From contig JAFDWB010000082.1 in assembly GCA_018268675.1 (NCBI GenBank), positions 20,949 through 84,948 of the forward strand: 64,000 nucleotides of DNA, read 5' to 3'. Of this stretch, positions 51,782-59,855 are shown piece by piece. Source of the stretch: Actinomycetota bacterium (GTDB taxonomy: Bacteria > Actinomycetota > Thermoleophilia > Solirubrobacterales > 70-9). The position numbers and the translations under genes were made by a program. The first letter of the stretch is position 1, and each line of letters starts with the position of its first letter. Below the pieces are notes generated by a model. The model was not told the origin of the DNA, did not search any database, and worked only from the letters and a program-made list of their open reading frames with translations.

Positions 51782-53014
51782 ATGTCGGTAGAGAACTTGA
51801 AGTGCAAGGAGTGCGGGGCCGAGTACGAGCTCGGGGCGTCTTACTTCTGCGAGCAGTGCTTCGGGCCGCTGGAGGTCCGCTACGACCACTCGGCGCTGGA
51901 CGCGGCGGAGGCGAAACGGCGGATCCAGGCGGGCTCGCGGGGGATCTGGCGCTACGCCGACTTCCTGCCGTTCTCCGGCCGTCCCGGCGACCCGCTGGAG
52001 CCGGGCCTGACGCCGCTGCTGCGCGCCGACCGGCTGGCCGAGCGGCTCGGCACCGGGGCCGAGATCTGGATCAAGAACGACGCCGCCAACCCGACCCACT
52101 CCTTCAAGGACCGGGTCGTCGCGGTCGCCGTCGCGAAAGCGCAGGAGCTCGGCTTCTCGACCGTCGCCTGCGCCTCGACCGGCAACCTGGCCAACGCGGT
52201 CGCCGCCCATGCCGCCGCCGCCGGCCTCGAGTCCTACGTCTTCGTCCCCGCCAACCTGGAGGAGCAGAAGCTGCTCGCGACCGGCGTCTACGGCACCAAC
52301 CTGGTCGGTGTGCGCGGCAACTACGACGACGTCAACCGGCTGTGCACGCAGCTCGCCGAGACCCACCCGTGGGCGTTCGTGAACGTCAACCTGCGCCCCT
52401 ACTACGCGGAGGGATCGAAGACGCTCGCCTTCGAGACCGTCGAGCAGCTCGGCTGGGAGCTGCCGGACCGGGTGGTCAGCCCGATCGCCTCAGGGTCGCT
52501 CTTCACCAAACTCGGGCGCGGCTTCCAGGAATGGCTCGACCTCGGCCTGGTCGAGGGTGAGCAGCCGACCTTCAACGGCGCCCAGGCGGCGGGATGCAGC
52601 CCGGTCGCGACCGCGTTCGCCGAAGGCTGGGACGTCTGCAAGCCGCAGCGGCCCGACACGATCGCCAAGAGCCTCGCGATCGGCGACCCGGCGGACGGCC
52701 CCTACGCGATCGAGCACGCGCGGAAGACCGGCGGCGGCATCGACGCGGTCACCGACCCCGAGATCCGCGACGGGATCAAGCTGCTGGCCGAGACCACCGG
52801 GATCTTCACCGAGACCGCCGGCGGAGTGACGATCGGGGTCCTGCGCAAGCTGGCCGAACGGGGCGAGCTCAACGAGGGCGAACGGGTCGTCGCCTACATC
52901 ACCGGCGAGGGATTGAAGACGCTCGACGCGACCCGCGATACGTTCTCCATGCACGAGATCGATCCGACCCTCGACAGCTTCGATGCCGAGTTCGCCCAGG
53001 AGGTCCACGTCTAG
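51782..53014 (+). CDS. threonine-synthase-like PLP enzyme under SAM control
   Basis: This 410-residue fold-type II PLP enzyme is closest to threonine synthase: an N-terminal zinc ribbon (Cys8, Cys11, Cys23, Cys26), PLP Lys109 in NPTHSFKDRV, CASTGNLANAVAAHA as phosphate loop, and a C-terminal TGIFTETAGGVTIG. ATG 51782 follows an AAGGAAG ribosome binding site; the frame upstream to 51731 starts inside the terminator loop. The SAM riboswitch and the adjacent MoaD-type carrier argue that it may form homocysteine from O-phosphohomoserine and carrier-bound sulfur rather than threonine. Threonine synthase activity is the conservative annotation. Confidence 0.9.
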   Translation: MSVENLKCKECGAEYELGASYFCEQCFGPLEVRYDHSALDAAEAKRRIQAGSRGIWRYADFLPFSGRPGDPLEPGLTPLLRADRLAERLGTGAEIWIKNDAANPTHSFKDRVVAVAVAKAQELGFSTVACASTGNLANAVAAHAAAAGLESYVFVPANLEEQKLLATGVYGTNLVGVRGNYDDVNRLCTQLAETHPWAFVNVNLRPYYAEGSKTLAFETVEQLGWELPDRVVSPIASGSLFTKLGRGFQEWLDLGLVEGEQPTFNGAQAAGCSPVATAFAEGWDVCKPQRPDTIAKSLAIGDPADGPYAIEHARKTGGGIDAVTDPEIRDGIKLLAETTGIFTETAGGVTIGVLRKLAERGELNEGERVVAYITGEGLKTLDATRDTFSMHEIDPTLDSFDAEFAQEVHV

Positions 53015-53287
53015 ATGAGCGTCACCGTGAAGATCCCGACCCAGCTTCGCGTCGCCACCGGCGGCCAGGCCGAGGTCGAGGTGGAGGGCACGAACGTCGG
53101 CGAGGCGCTCGACGCCGTCTTCGCCGCCTACGGCGACCTGCGCGAGCGGATCACCCAGGACGGCACCCTGCGCCGCTTCGTCAACGTCTACGTGGAGGGC
53201 GAGGACATCCGCTTCCAGCAGGGCCTGGAGACGGCGATCAACGAGGGCGACGAGGTGACGATCCTTCCCGCGGTCGCGGGCGGGTGA
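53015..53287 (+). CDS. MoaD/ThiS-type sulfur carrier protein
   Basis: This 90-residue ubiquitin-fold protein starts VTVKIPTQLRVATGGQAEVEV, contains RFVNVYVEGEDIRF and ends GDEVTILPAVAGG with the C-terminal Gly-Gly needed for adenylation and thiocarboxylation. ATG directly abuts the TAG of the thrC-like gene, and its TGA overlaps the next GTG. This resembles the CysO-CysM pairing of M. tuberculosis, with a threonine-synthase-like enzyme in place of CysM. No activating E1-like enzyme or Mec protease is in the window. Confidence 0.92.
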   Translation: MSVTVKIPTQLRVATGGQAEVEVEGTNVGEALDAVFAAYGDLRERITQDGTLRRFVNVYVEGEDIRFQQGLETAINEGDEVTILPAVAGG

Positions 53288-54027
53288 GCAAACCGCCGGT
53301 CGTCGTCCTCTGCGGGGGTCGTGGGACGCGGCTGCGGGAGCGGACCGAGACGGTGCCGAAGCCGCTGGTCGAGATCGGCGGGCGGCCGATCGTCTGGCAC
53401 GTGATCGGCATCTACGCGGCGCAGGGGTTCGATCGCTTCCTGCTGGCGACCGGGTATCTGGGGGAGCAGGTCGAGAGCTTCGTCGCCGCTGAGCGCTGGC
53501 CGGAGGGGGTCGCGGTCGAGTGCGTGGACACCGGGCTCGACACGCCGACCGGCGGGCGGATCGCGGCCCTTGGGGAGCGGCTCGCAAGCGGGACGTTCTG
53601 CGTCTCCTATGCCGACGGGGTCGCCGACGTCGACCTCGGGGCGCTGCTCGACGGCCATCGGGCGGCGGGGCTCGCGGCGACGGTCACCGTGGTCCGCCCC
53701 AACCTGCAGTGGGGGGTGGCGGAGCTCGACGGGGAACGGGTCGCGGGGTTCGTCGAGAAGCCGCGCTCGGAGCGCTGGATCAACGGCGGCTTCTTCTGCT
53801 TCGAGCCCGCGGCTCTCGCCTACATCGGCGCGGGCGCGGTACTGGAGCGCGAGCCGCTCGAGGCGCTCGCCGCGGCCGGGGAGCTACGCGCCCACCGCCA
53901 CGAGGGCTTCTGGGACTGCATGGACACCTACAAGGACGCGGTGGTGCTCGACGACCTCTGGCGCACCGGCGCCGCCCCATGGCCTGGATGGCATGTCGAT
54001 GGCTCGGCGGGCGTGGGGCGTGGCTAG
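53284..54027 (+). CDS. sugar-1-phosphate nucleotidyltransferase
   Basis: This 247-residue nucleotidyltransferase has VVLCGGRGTRLRERTETVPKPLVEIGGRPI (GxGTRL...PK signature, about 7-36), metal-binding VSYADGVADVD, and GFVEKPRSERWINGGFFCFEP. The spacing and the GGRPIVWH segment resemble glucose-1-phosphate cytidylyltransferases (RfbF). GTG overlaps the carrier-protein stop, so it sits in the SAM-regulated operon. It probably makes a CDP- or dTDP-sugar for the next enzyme. Confidence 0.88.
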   Translation: MSKPPVVVLCGGRGTRLRERTETVPKPLVEIGGRPIVWHVIGIYAAQGFDRFLLATGYLGEQVESFVAAERWPEGVAVECVDTGLDTPTGGRIAALGERLASGTFCVSYADGVADVDLGALLDGHRAAGLAATVTVVRPNLQWGVAELDGERVAGFVEKPRSERWINGGFFCFEPAALAYIGAGAVLEREPLEALAAAGELRAHRHEGFWDCMDTYKDAVVLDDLWRTGAAPWPGWHVDGSAGVGRG

Positions 54028-54028
54028 C

Positions 54029-55012
54029 GTGGCGGGCGACCGGGTGCTGGTCACCGGCGGGCACGGGTTCGTCGGCTCGCATCTCGCCGCGGGGCTTTTG
54101 GCCACCGGCAGCGCGGTGCGCGTCCTCGACCGGCCCGGGCCGCGGCAGACCGACCTCGGCGGACCGCGGGCGTCGGGGCTCGACCTGCTCGGGGTGCGGG
54201 GAGAGGTCGAGGTGGTCGAGGCGGACCTGCTCGACGCCGCGGGGGTGGCCGCCGCGGTCGCGGGGTGCGGCTCGGTCTTCCACCTCGCCGCGCAGACGAT
54301 CGTCGGCGTCGCCCGCCGCTCCCCGCACGAGACCGTCGACGTCAACGTGCGCGGCTCCTGGAACGTCTTCCTGGCCTGCCGCGACGCGGACGTGGGGAAG
54401 GTCGTCTTCGCCTCCTCCGACAAGGCCTACGGAACGGCGCCGGAGCTCCCCTATCGTGAGGACTTCCCGCTGCGGGCCGAGCACCCCTACGACTCCTCGA
54501 AGGCCGCCGCCGACGTGATGGCGCGCGGGCTGGCGCGGGAGTGGGGGCTGCCGATCGCGGTCAGCCGCTTCGCCAACGTCTACGGCGGCGGCGACCTCAA
54601 CTTCACCCGGCTGGTGCCGGAGACGGCGATCGCGGTCGCCGACCGGCGGGCGCCGCGGATCCGCTCCGACGGGGCGCCGCGGCGCGACTTCCTCCACGTC
54701 GACGACGCGGTGACGGCGTACCTGGCGATCGCCGCGGCGCTCGACGGCGACGGCGCCGCGGGGGAGGCCTTCAACGCGGGCGGCGACCGTCCCCACTCGG
54801 TCCGCGAGGTCGTCGACCTGACTGCCGCGGTGGGCGGGGGGAAGGTCGAGCCGGAGTACGGCCCCGGCCTGCCGGCTGGCGAGATCCTCGACCAATACCT
54901 CGACTCGACCAAGCTCCGCGCGCAGACCGGCTGGGCGCCGGCGGTCGACCTGCGGACCGGCCTGTCGCGTACGGTGGAGTGGTATCGCGAGCACGAGGAG
55001 GCGCGTCCCTGA
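54029..55012 (+). CDS. NDP-sugar 4,6-dehydratase/epimerase
   Basis: This 327-residue extended SDR has LVTGGHGFVGSHLA (about 6-19), FHLAAQTIVGVA, the Thr/Ser strand VVFASSDKAYG and the catalytic HPYDSSKAAAD (YxxxK). The AQTIVGVARRSPHETVDVNV stretch and length fit CDP-glucose or GDP-mannose 4,6-dehydratase relatives. GTG 54029 is one base past the nucleotidyltransferase stop; in-frame ATG 53993 and 53999 are alternatives that would overlap it. The stop overlaps the SRAP ATG. Confidence 0.87.
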   Translation: MAGDRVLVTGGHGFVGSHLAAGLLATGSAVRVLDRPGPRQTDLGGPRASGLDLLGVRGEVEVVEADLLDAAGVAAAVAGCGSVFHLAAQTIVGVARRSPHETVDVNVRGSWNVFLACRDADVGKVVFASSDKAYGTAPELPYREDFPLRAEHPYDSSKAAADVMARGLAREWGLPIAVSRFANVYGGGDLNFTRLVPETAIAVADRRAPRIRSDGAPRRDFLHVDDAVTAYLAIAAALDGDGAAGEAFNAGGDRPHSVREVVDLTAAVGGGKVEPEYGPGLPAGEILDQYLDSTKLRAQTGWAPAVDLRTGLSRTVEWYREHEEARP

Positions 55013-55788
55013 TGTGCGGGCGCTTCACGGTCACGACCAAGGACACGAAGAAGATCGCCGACCGCTTCCAGGTGGAACTGGAGAAGGCGCTGCAGGCGAA
55101 AGGCGGGGACAAAGCCGATCCGCCCGGGATGGGGCGCTTCAACGTCGCGCCCACCCAGGAGGTCCTGGTCGTGCGCTCCTCGCCCGAGGAGAAGGAGGCC
55201 GAGGCGGGCGAGCGGGAGGCGCGGCTGATGCGCTGGGGCCTCGTCCCGGTCTGGGCGAAGGACCTCAAGGTCGGGTACCGGATGATCAACGCGAAAGTCG
55301 AGAACCTGGAGAAGAGCCGCGCCTACGGCCCCTTGGTCGGCAAGTTCCGCCATCGCTGCCTGATCGTCGCCGACGGCTTCTACGAGTGGATGAAGGCGGA
55401 GGACCCGAAGCAGCCGCGCCAGCCGTGGAGATTCACCGTCGACGGCGGCGAGCCGTTCGCCTTCGCCGGGCTCTGCACGCGCAAGGAGTGGCCCGATCCC
55501 GAGGAGCGCGGCGTCGACCCCGACGGCCACCTCTACAGCGCGACGATCATCACGACGACGCCGAACGCGGTCGTCAGGCCGGTGCACGACCGGATGCCCG
55601 CGATCCTGCCGAGCGCCGCGGCGGAGGCTGCCTGGCTCGACCCGCGCCTGACGACCGAGGAGGCGATCGCGATGTGCGGGCGGCTCGACCCGGCCCGGAT
55701 GGCCGGCGCCCCCGCCAACCCGGCGCTCAACAAGGTGGGCAAAGGGATGACCGAAGGGCCGGAGCTGCTGGTCGCGCCGACGTCCTGA
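55012..55788 (+). CDS. SRAP/HMCES-type DNA-protein crosslink enzyme (YedK-like)
   Basis: SRAP proteins shield abasic sites in single-stranded DNA by forming a covalent thiazolidine link with Cys2. The 258-residue product starts MCGRFT with the catalytic Cys2 and has FNVAPTQEV, MRWGLVPVWAKD, MINAKVENL, RCLIVADGFYEW and the active-site PVHDRMPAIL. It is longer than E. coli YedK (222) owing to charged inserts (EEKEAEAGE; DPEERGVDPDG). Its ATG overlaps the dehydratase stop, so it is the last gene of the SAM-riboswitch transcript, an unexpected home for a DNA repair gene. Confidence 0.95.
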   Translation: MCGRFTVTTKDTKKIADRFQVELEKALQAKGGDKADPPGMGRFNVAPTQEVLVVRSSPEEKEAEAGEREARLMRWGLVPVWAKDLKVGYRMINAKVENLEKSRAYGPLVGKFRHRCLIVADGFYEWMKAEDPKQPRQPWRFTVDGGEPFAFAGLCTRKEWPDPEERGVDPDGHLYSATIITTTPNAVVRPVHDRMPAILPSAAAEAAWLDPRLTTEEAIAMCGRLDPARMAGAPANPALNKVGKGMTEGPELLVAPTS

Positions 55789-55800
55789 GCGGGCGCCGCG

Positions 55801-56655
55801 CTACTTGCCTTCCTTCGCCGCTTCGCCCGCCGCTTCGCCGCTTTCTTCGCGTTCCTTCTGCGCTTCGGCTTCGGCTTCTTCGTTGATCGGCGGCGCCATC
55901 CGCGGCAGCGAGCCTTCGGTTTCCACGGTCGCCTTGCCGGCCGGGACCTGGAGTCGGCAGGCGACCTGCGCGGCAGGCGGCTTCTTCGATTTCCAGATCG
56001 TGAAGAAGGGCAGTTCGACCGCCGCCTTCGCCTTGCCCTGTGGCAGCGTGTAGTCGAGGTGCTCGGTCCCTTCTTCGTATTCGGGCCACTGGAGCTTCAC
56101 GCCCTGGATCGAGGCCCAGCGCGGCTGCTTCAGGTCTTTGACTTCGAGCACCGCGAGTTCACTGCTGTGGGAGGCGAACTGGATCAGCACCGTTTCCGAC
56201 ATTTCCTGACCGTAGATGCCGGATTCGTTGGAGCGCGGATAGGTGGCGCGGAGGCCGCCGGAGCTCTGGGCGATCAGCGTCCCGGTCCTCGGGGCATGCA
56301 CCGAGCAGACGAGGCGCCCGCCGGAGAGCGGCGCGCCCTGGTCGATCTTCAGTACGGCGATGACGCGGAACAGTGCGTAGCCGGCGACGTTGGTCCCGGT
56401 CGACTGGACTTTGTTTTCGACCAGTTGCATGTGGAATTTTGCTGCTCCGGGGATGCCGACGGGTTTCGAGTCCGGGATCTTGCGCTGCTGGACGAATTCA
56501 AGGTTTGCCGCTTCGCCGCCCCCCTTTTCGGTGGCCAGCAACGCCGCCGCCAGCGTCGCGACCAGTCCGACGAGGACCACGACGACCGCCCCGCGCGGGA
56601 TGCGCTGCTCGGGCGGGACCGACGGCCGCCTCAGCTTCGGGATCCGGAGCTTCAT
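55801..56655 (-). CDS. membrane-anchored extracytoplasmic protein
   Basis: This 284-residue protein has a basic N-terminus (KLRIPKLRRPSVPPEQR), one transmembrane segment (GAVVVVLVGLVATLAAALLA, about 23-42), an all-beta extracytoplasmic domain, and a Glu/Ala/Lys-rich tail (EEAEAEAQKEREESGEAAG). Its Glu codons are largely GAA, like other exported proteins here. ATG lies 9 nt after TACTGT (minus strand). It is divergent from the hydrolase gene. I do not recognise the family. Confidence 0.75.
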   Translation of the reverse strand: MKLRIPKLRRPSVPPEQRIPRGAVVVVLVGLVATLAAALLATEKGGGEAANLEFVQQRKIPDSKPVGIPGAAKFHMQLVENKVQSTGTNVAGYALFRVIAVLKIDQGAPLSGGRLVCSVHAPRTGTLIAQSSGGLRATYPRSNESGIYGQEMSETVLIQFASHSSELAVLEVKDLKQPRWASIQGVKLQWPEYEEGTEHLDYTLPQGKAKAAVELPFFTIWKSKKPPAAQVACRLQVPAGKATVETEGSLPRMAPPINEEAEAEAQKEREESGEAAGEAAKEGK

Positions 56656-56726
56656 TGCGGCGCGACAGTAATCGAATCGCCCGACGTGGTGTTCCCTCCG
56701 CCGCGGCGTGGGGTACGAATGTGACC

Positions 56727-57635
56727 GTGCCACCGATCGATGCAAGCTTCTCGACCGTTCAGACCACTTCGGTCCACGGGCGCGCCGTCAGCTACCTGTC
56801 GGCGGGCGAGGGACCCCTGCTGCTGCTGGTCCACGGGATGGCCGGGACGGCGCGCAACTGGGATCCGGTGATCGAGCCGCTCGCCCTCCGGAACACCGTG
56901 GTGGCGCCCGATTTCCCCGGCCACGGCGATTCCGCGCCCGGCGCCGGCGACTACAGCCTCGGCAGCCTTGCGAGCGGCCTGCGCGATCTGATGGTCGCCC
57001 TCGGCCACGAGCGCGCGACGCTCGTCGGCCACAGCCTCGGCGGCGGTGTCGCACTCCAGTTCGCCTACCAGTTCCCGGCGATGGTCGAACGGCTGGTGCT
57101 GGTCTCCAGCGGCGGGCTCGGGCCCGAGGTGGGCGCGATCCTGCGCGCCGCCGCCCTGCCCGGCGCCGACCTCTTCATCCGCGCCACCGCCGCTCCCGGG
57201 GCGACCGCCGTCGGCTGGGTCGCCGGCGCGCTCGGCAAGGTCGGCCTGCGCGCCAACGACGACCTCGCCGAGGTCGGCCGCGCCTACGCCGCACTCGCCG
57301 ACCCCGACCGCCGCAAGGCCTTTCTCGCCACCCTCCACGCGGTGGTTGGCACCGAGGGCCAGCGCGTCGCCGCGCTCGACCGCCTCTACCTCGCCGAGAA
57401 CCTGCCGATCCTGATCGTCTGGGGCGAGCGGGACCCGATCATCCCCGTCGCCCACGGCCGCGCCGCCCATTCCCAGCTCCCCGGCAGCCGGCTCGAGCTC
57501 TTCCCCGGCGCAGGCCACATGCCCCAGCTGGAGAGCCCCGGCCGCTTCGCCGCCGTCCTCCAGCGCTTCCTCGACGAGACCGAGCCGGCCGCGTTCGACG
57601 GCAACGCCTGGCGCGCCCGGTTCAGATCCGCCTAG
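56727..57635 (+). CDS. alpha/beta hydrolase
   Basis: This 302-residue hydrolase has VHGMAGTARNWDPV (oxyanion region), FPGHGDSAPG, the nucleophile elbow VGHSLGGG (Ser about 99), the acid in WGERDPIIP, and the catalytic His in GAGHMPQLESPGRF. GTG 56727 follows ACGAAT by 6 nt; GTG 56721 is an alternative. Its TAG shares the CTAG at 57632-57635 with the convergent small gene. It is a general esterase/lipase-like fold with unknown substrate. Confidence 0.9.
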   Translation: MPPIDASFSTVQTTSVHGRAVSYLSAGEGPLLLLVHGMAGTARNWDPVIEPLALRNTVVAPDFPGHGDSAPGAGDYSLGSLASGLRDLMVALGHERATLVGHSLGGGVALQFAYQFPAMVERLVLVSSGGLGPEVGAILRAAALPGADLFIRATAAPGATAVGWVAGALGKVGLRANDDLAEVGRAYAALADPDRRKAFLATLHAVVGTEGQRVAALDRLYLAENLPILIVWGERDPIIPVAHGRAAHSQLPGSRLELFPGAGHMPQLESPGRFAAVLQRFLDETEPAAFDGNAWRARFRSA

Positions 57636-57817
57636 CGGACGTCCTCGACCTCGATCACGACGATTTCGCCGGCGACGACGTCGGTCCGGTAGCGCGCGTG
57701 CCCCTCGACCAGGGCAGTGGTCGGGTCCTCGCGGTCGTACATCGCCTTTGCGGGCTCGCCCGGCGCCGGCTTGTGGAGCGTGTCTCGGTTCATGTACCGG
57801 GAGGTCTCGACCCGCAC
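57632..57817 (-). CDS. 61-residue hypothetical protein
   Basis: This small soluble protein starts MRVETSRYMNRDTLHKPAPGEPAKAMYD (GTG) and ends with a likely beta strand (GEIVVIEVEDVR). It could start at the internal Met9 (57793). Its stop overlaps the hydrolase stop in the CTAG palindrome. It is downstream of tRNA-Arg on the same strand. I do not recognise the family; moderate coding support from codon bias and start signal (GGAGCAGGG). Confidence 0.55.
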   Translation of the reverse strand: MRVETSRYMNRDTLHKPAPGEPAKAMYDREDPTTALVEGHARYRTDVVAGEIVVIEVEDVR

Positions 57818-57912
57818 CTTGCCCTGCTCCGGCCCCTGGACGCCGCGCTGCGCAAGCGCCTTCGCCGCTCCGCCTCCGGGTTCCCCTTGCGACCGAACAG
57901 CCCCATCGTCAA

Positions 57913-57986
<74 letters not shown>

Positions 57987-58031
57987 TCGCGGTGGAGCTT
58001 AAGGAATGACGAACGCGTAGGCTCGCCCGTC

Positions 58032-59003
58032 ATGGATCTGGAGGTCACTTTCCTCGGGACCGGGGCCTCGGCGCCCTCGGCGCGGCGCTCGACCGCGGCG
58101 GTGCTCGTCGCGCGCGGCGGGGACCGGCTGCTGTTCGACTGCGGCGAAGGTACGCAACGGCAGATGCAGAAGTCGCTGGGGCTGACGCAGGTCGACGAGA
58201 TCTACCTGACGCACTTCCACGCCGACCACATGCTGGGGCTGCCGGGGCTGCTCAAAACGTACGATCTGACCGATCGCGAGGTCCCGCTGCGGGTGTTCGG
58301 GCCGCCGGGGCTGAAGGAGCTGTTCACGATCCTGCGGCCGCTGATCGGGCGACTGCGGTACCCGCTGGAGCTGGAGGAGCTGCGGCCGGGGGAGCGGGTC
58401 GACCACGACGATTACGCGGTCGAGTCCTACGAAGCCGCCCACAACGTGCGCGCCTCGGGTTGGGCGCTGGTCGAGGACGACCGGCCGGGGCGGTTCGATC
58501 CGGCGGCGGCGAGGGCCGCGGGGGTGCGTGAAGGGCCGGATTTTGCGCGCCTCCAGCGCGGCGAGGAGGTCGAGGGATCGGCCGGGACGGTGACGCCGGA
58601 CCGGGTGATGGGGGCGTCCCGTGCCGGCCGCGTCGTCGTCGTCACCGGCGACACCGCGCCCTCCCCGGCCACGGTTGCCGCGGCGGCCGACGGCGACCTC
58701 CTGATCCATGACGCGAGCTTCGCCGAGGAGGACGCCCAGCGTGCCGCCGAAACCGGCCACTCGACCGTCGGTCAGGCGGCGGCGGTAGCCGCCGAGGCCC
58801 ACGTGGCGATGCTCGCCCTGGTCCACATCTCGGCCCGCTACCACGTCGGCAAGATCCTCGAGGAGGCCCGCGAGGTCTTCCCCGCCTGCGTCGCCCCCCG
58901 CGACTTCGACCAGATCGTGATCCCCCTGCCGGAGAAAGGGAAGCCGGAGCTGGTGCCGGACGGCGCGCGGCGGCGGGGCGGGGACGAGGATCCCGCGGGC
59001 TGA
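58032..59003 (+). CDS. rnz: ribonuclease Z-like MBL-fold hydrolase
   Basis: This 323-residue protein matches RNase Z: LEVTFLGTGASAPSARRSTAAVLV start, LFDCGEGTQRQM, the zinc motif THFHADHMLGLPGLL (about 62-76), the VTGDTAPS strand, the later IHDASFAEEDAQRAAETGHST and the final HISARY. Rnz trims tRNA 3' ends, needed here because none of the tRNAs encodes CCA. ATG lies 8 nt after TAGGCT (58018-58023). tRNA-Arg is adjacent but on the other strand. Confidence 0.92.
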   Translation: MDLEVTFLGTGASAPSARRSTAAVLVARGGDRLLFDCGEGTQRQMQKSLGLTQVDEIYLTHFHADHMLGLPGLLKTYDLTDREVPLRVFGPPGLKELFTILRPLIGRLRYPLELEELRPGERVDHDDYAVESYEAAHNVRASGWALVEDDRPGRFDPAAARAAGVREGPDFARLQRGEEVEGSAGTVTPDRVMGASRAGRVVVVTGDTAPSPATVAAAADGDLLIHDASFAEEDAQRAAETGHSTVGQAAAVAAEAHVAMLALVHISARYHVGKILEEAREVFPACVAPRDFDQIVIPLPEKGKPELVPDGARRRGGDEDPAG

Positions 59004-59064
59004 GGCCGCTGCCGGCTCGCGCCTCATTCGTGTCCGGTGGCGGAAAGGGCACAGACCCCGCCGA

Positions 59065-59107
59065 GCGTTCGTCGCTTGGTCGGAATAGACGTCCAAGCGA
59101 CGAACGC
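59065..59107. repeat. 15-bp perfect hairpin after rnz
   Basis: GCGTTCGTCGCTTGG (59065-59079) pairs exactly with 59093-59107 around a 13-nt loop. No T-tract follows. It is probably the rnz 3' end. The 59004-59294 gap holds this hairpin, the palindromic element next to it and the pyrR leader. Confidence 0.6.
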
Positions 59108-59120
59108 ACCGGGGCGCCAG

Positions 59121-59171
59121 CGGTGAGTTCGCAGTTATCTACAACTGTTGTGGCTAACTGCGAACTCACCG
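59121..59171. repeat. GGTGAGTTCGCA palindromic element, copy 3
   Basis: CGGTGAGTTCGCAGTTA (59121-59137) pairs exactly with 59155-59171. The loop has its own CAAC/GTTG pairing. The outer 13 bp match copies 1 and 2 but the inner part is different, so the arm is the conserved unit. Confidence 0.75.
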
Positions 59172-59253
59172 GCGTGGCGCACACCGCCGCCCGGGCGGCA
59201 GCCGCCGGCGGCACCGTCCCTTGCCCGCCGCTCGCCTTGCTACATTCACGGCG

Positions 59254-59286
59254 TCCTTTAACCCGGTCCCGTGAGGCCAGGAAGGA
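59254..59286 (+). promoter_or_regulatory. PyrR-type RNA binding loop overlapping the pyrR Shine-Dalgarno
   Basis: GGTCCCGTGAGGCC (59265-59278) closely follows the PyrR anti-antiterminator consensus (UCC-N-G-N-GAGG). GGTC pairs with GGCC around CCGTGA, and a lower stem TCCTT (59254-59258) with AAGGA (59282-59286) would bury the AAGGAAG ribosome binding site. PyrR bound with UMP would then block translation of pyrR and the coupled pyr genes, as described in mycobacteria. Confidence 0.75.
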
Positions 59287-59294
59287 AGTCAATA

Positions 59295-59855
59295 GTGAGC
59301 GAGAAGGTCGTCCTCGAACATGAGGATCTGAGGCGGACGCTGCGGCGGATCGCCCACGAGATCGCCGAGAAGAACCCGGAGCCCGCGGGGCTCGCGCTGG
59401 TCGGCATTCATACGAGGGGCGCGGTGTTGGCTCGGCGCCTTCACACGGTGCTCGAGGAGCTGGTCGGCACGGAGCTGCCGATCGGGGACATCGACATCTC
59501 GTTCTACCGCGACGACGTGGGGGCGCAGGACCCCTCCCGGCAGCCCGTCGTCCACGCCTCCCACATCGACTTCGACCTCGGCGGCCGCACCGTCGTGCTG
59601 GTGGACGACGTCCTCTTCACCGGGCGCACCGTGCGGGCCGCGATCGAGGCGCTCTTCGACTACGGCCGCCCGCAGCGGGTGCAACTCGCCGTCCTCTGCG
59701 ACCGTGGCCACCGCGAGCTGCCGATCCGCCCCGACTACGTCGGCAAGAACCTGCCGACGGCGCGCGAGGAGCGGGTGAACGTCCGCCTCGAGGAGACCGA
59801 CGGGGTGGACCAGGTGACGATCTCCGAACCCCAGCACGCGGAGGCGATGGCATGA
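59295..59855 (+). CDS. pyrR: pyrimidine operon regulator / uracil phosphoribosyltransferase PyrR
   Basis: PyrR binds pyr mRNA in response to UMP and often has weak uracil phosphoribosyltransferase activity. The 186-residue protein has the PRPP motif VVLVDDVLFTGRTVRAA (about 100-116), GIHTRGAVLARRL, DISFYRDD and a C-terminal LPTAREERVNVRLEE. GTG 59295 is chosen because AGGAAGG lies 7 nt upstream; GTG 59271 lies inside the RNA hairpin. First gene of the operon; stop overlaps the pyrB ATG. Confidence 0.96.
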   Translation: MSEKVVLEHEDLRRTLRRIAHEIAEKNPEPAGLALVGIHTRGAVLARRLHTVLEELVGTELPIGDIDISFYRDDVGAQDPSRQPVVHASHIDFDLGGRTVVLVDDVLFTGRTVRAAIEALFDYGRPQRVQLAVLCDRGHRELPIRPDYVGKNLPTAREERVNVRLEETDGVDQVTISEPQHAEAMA

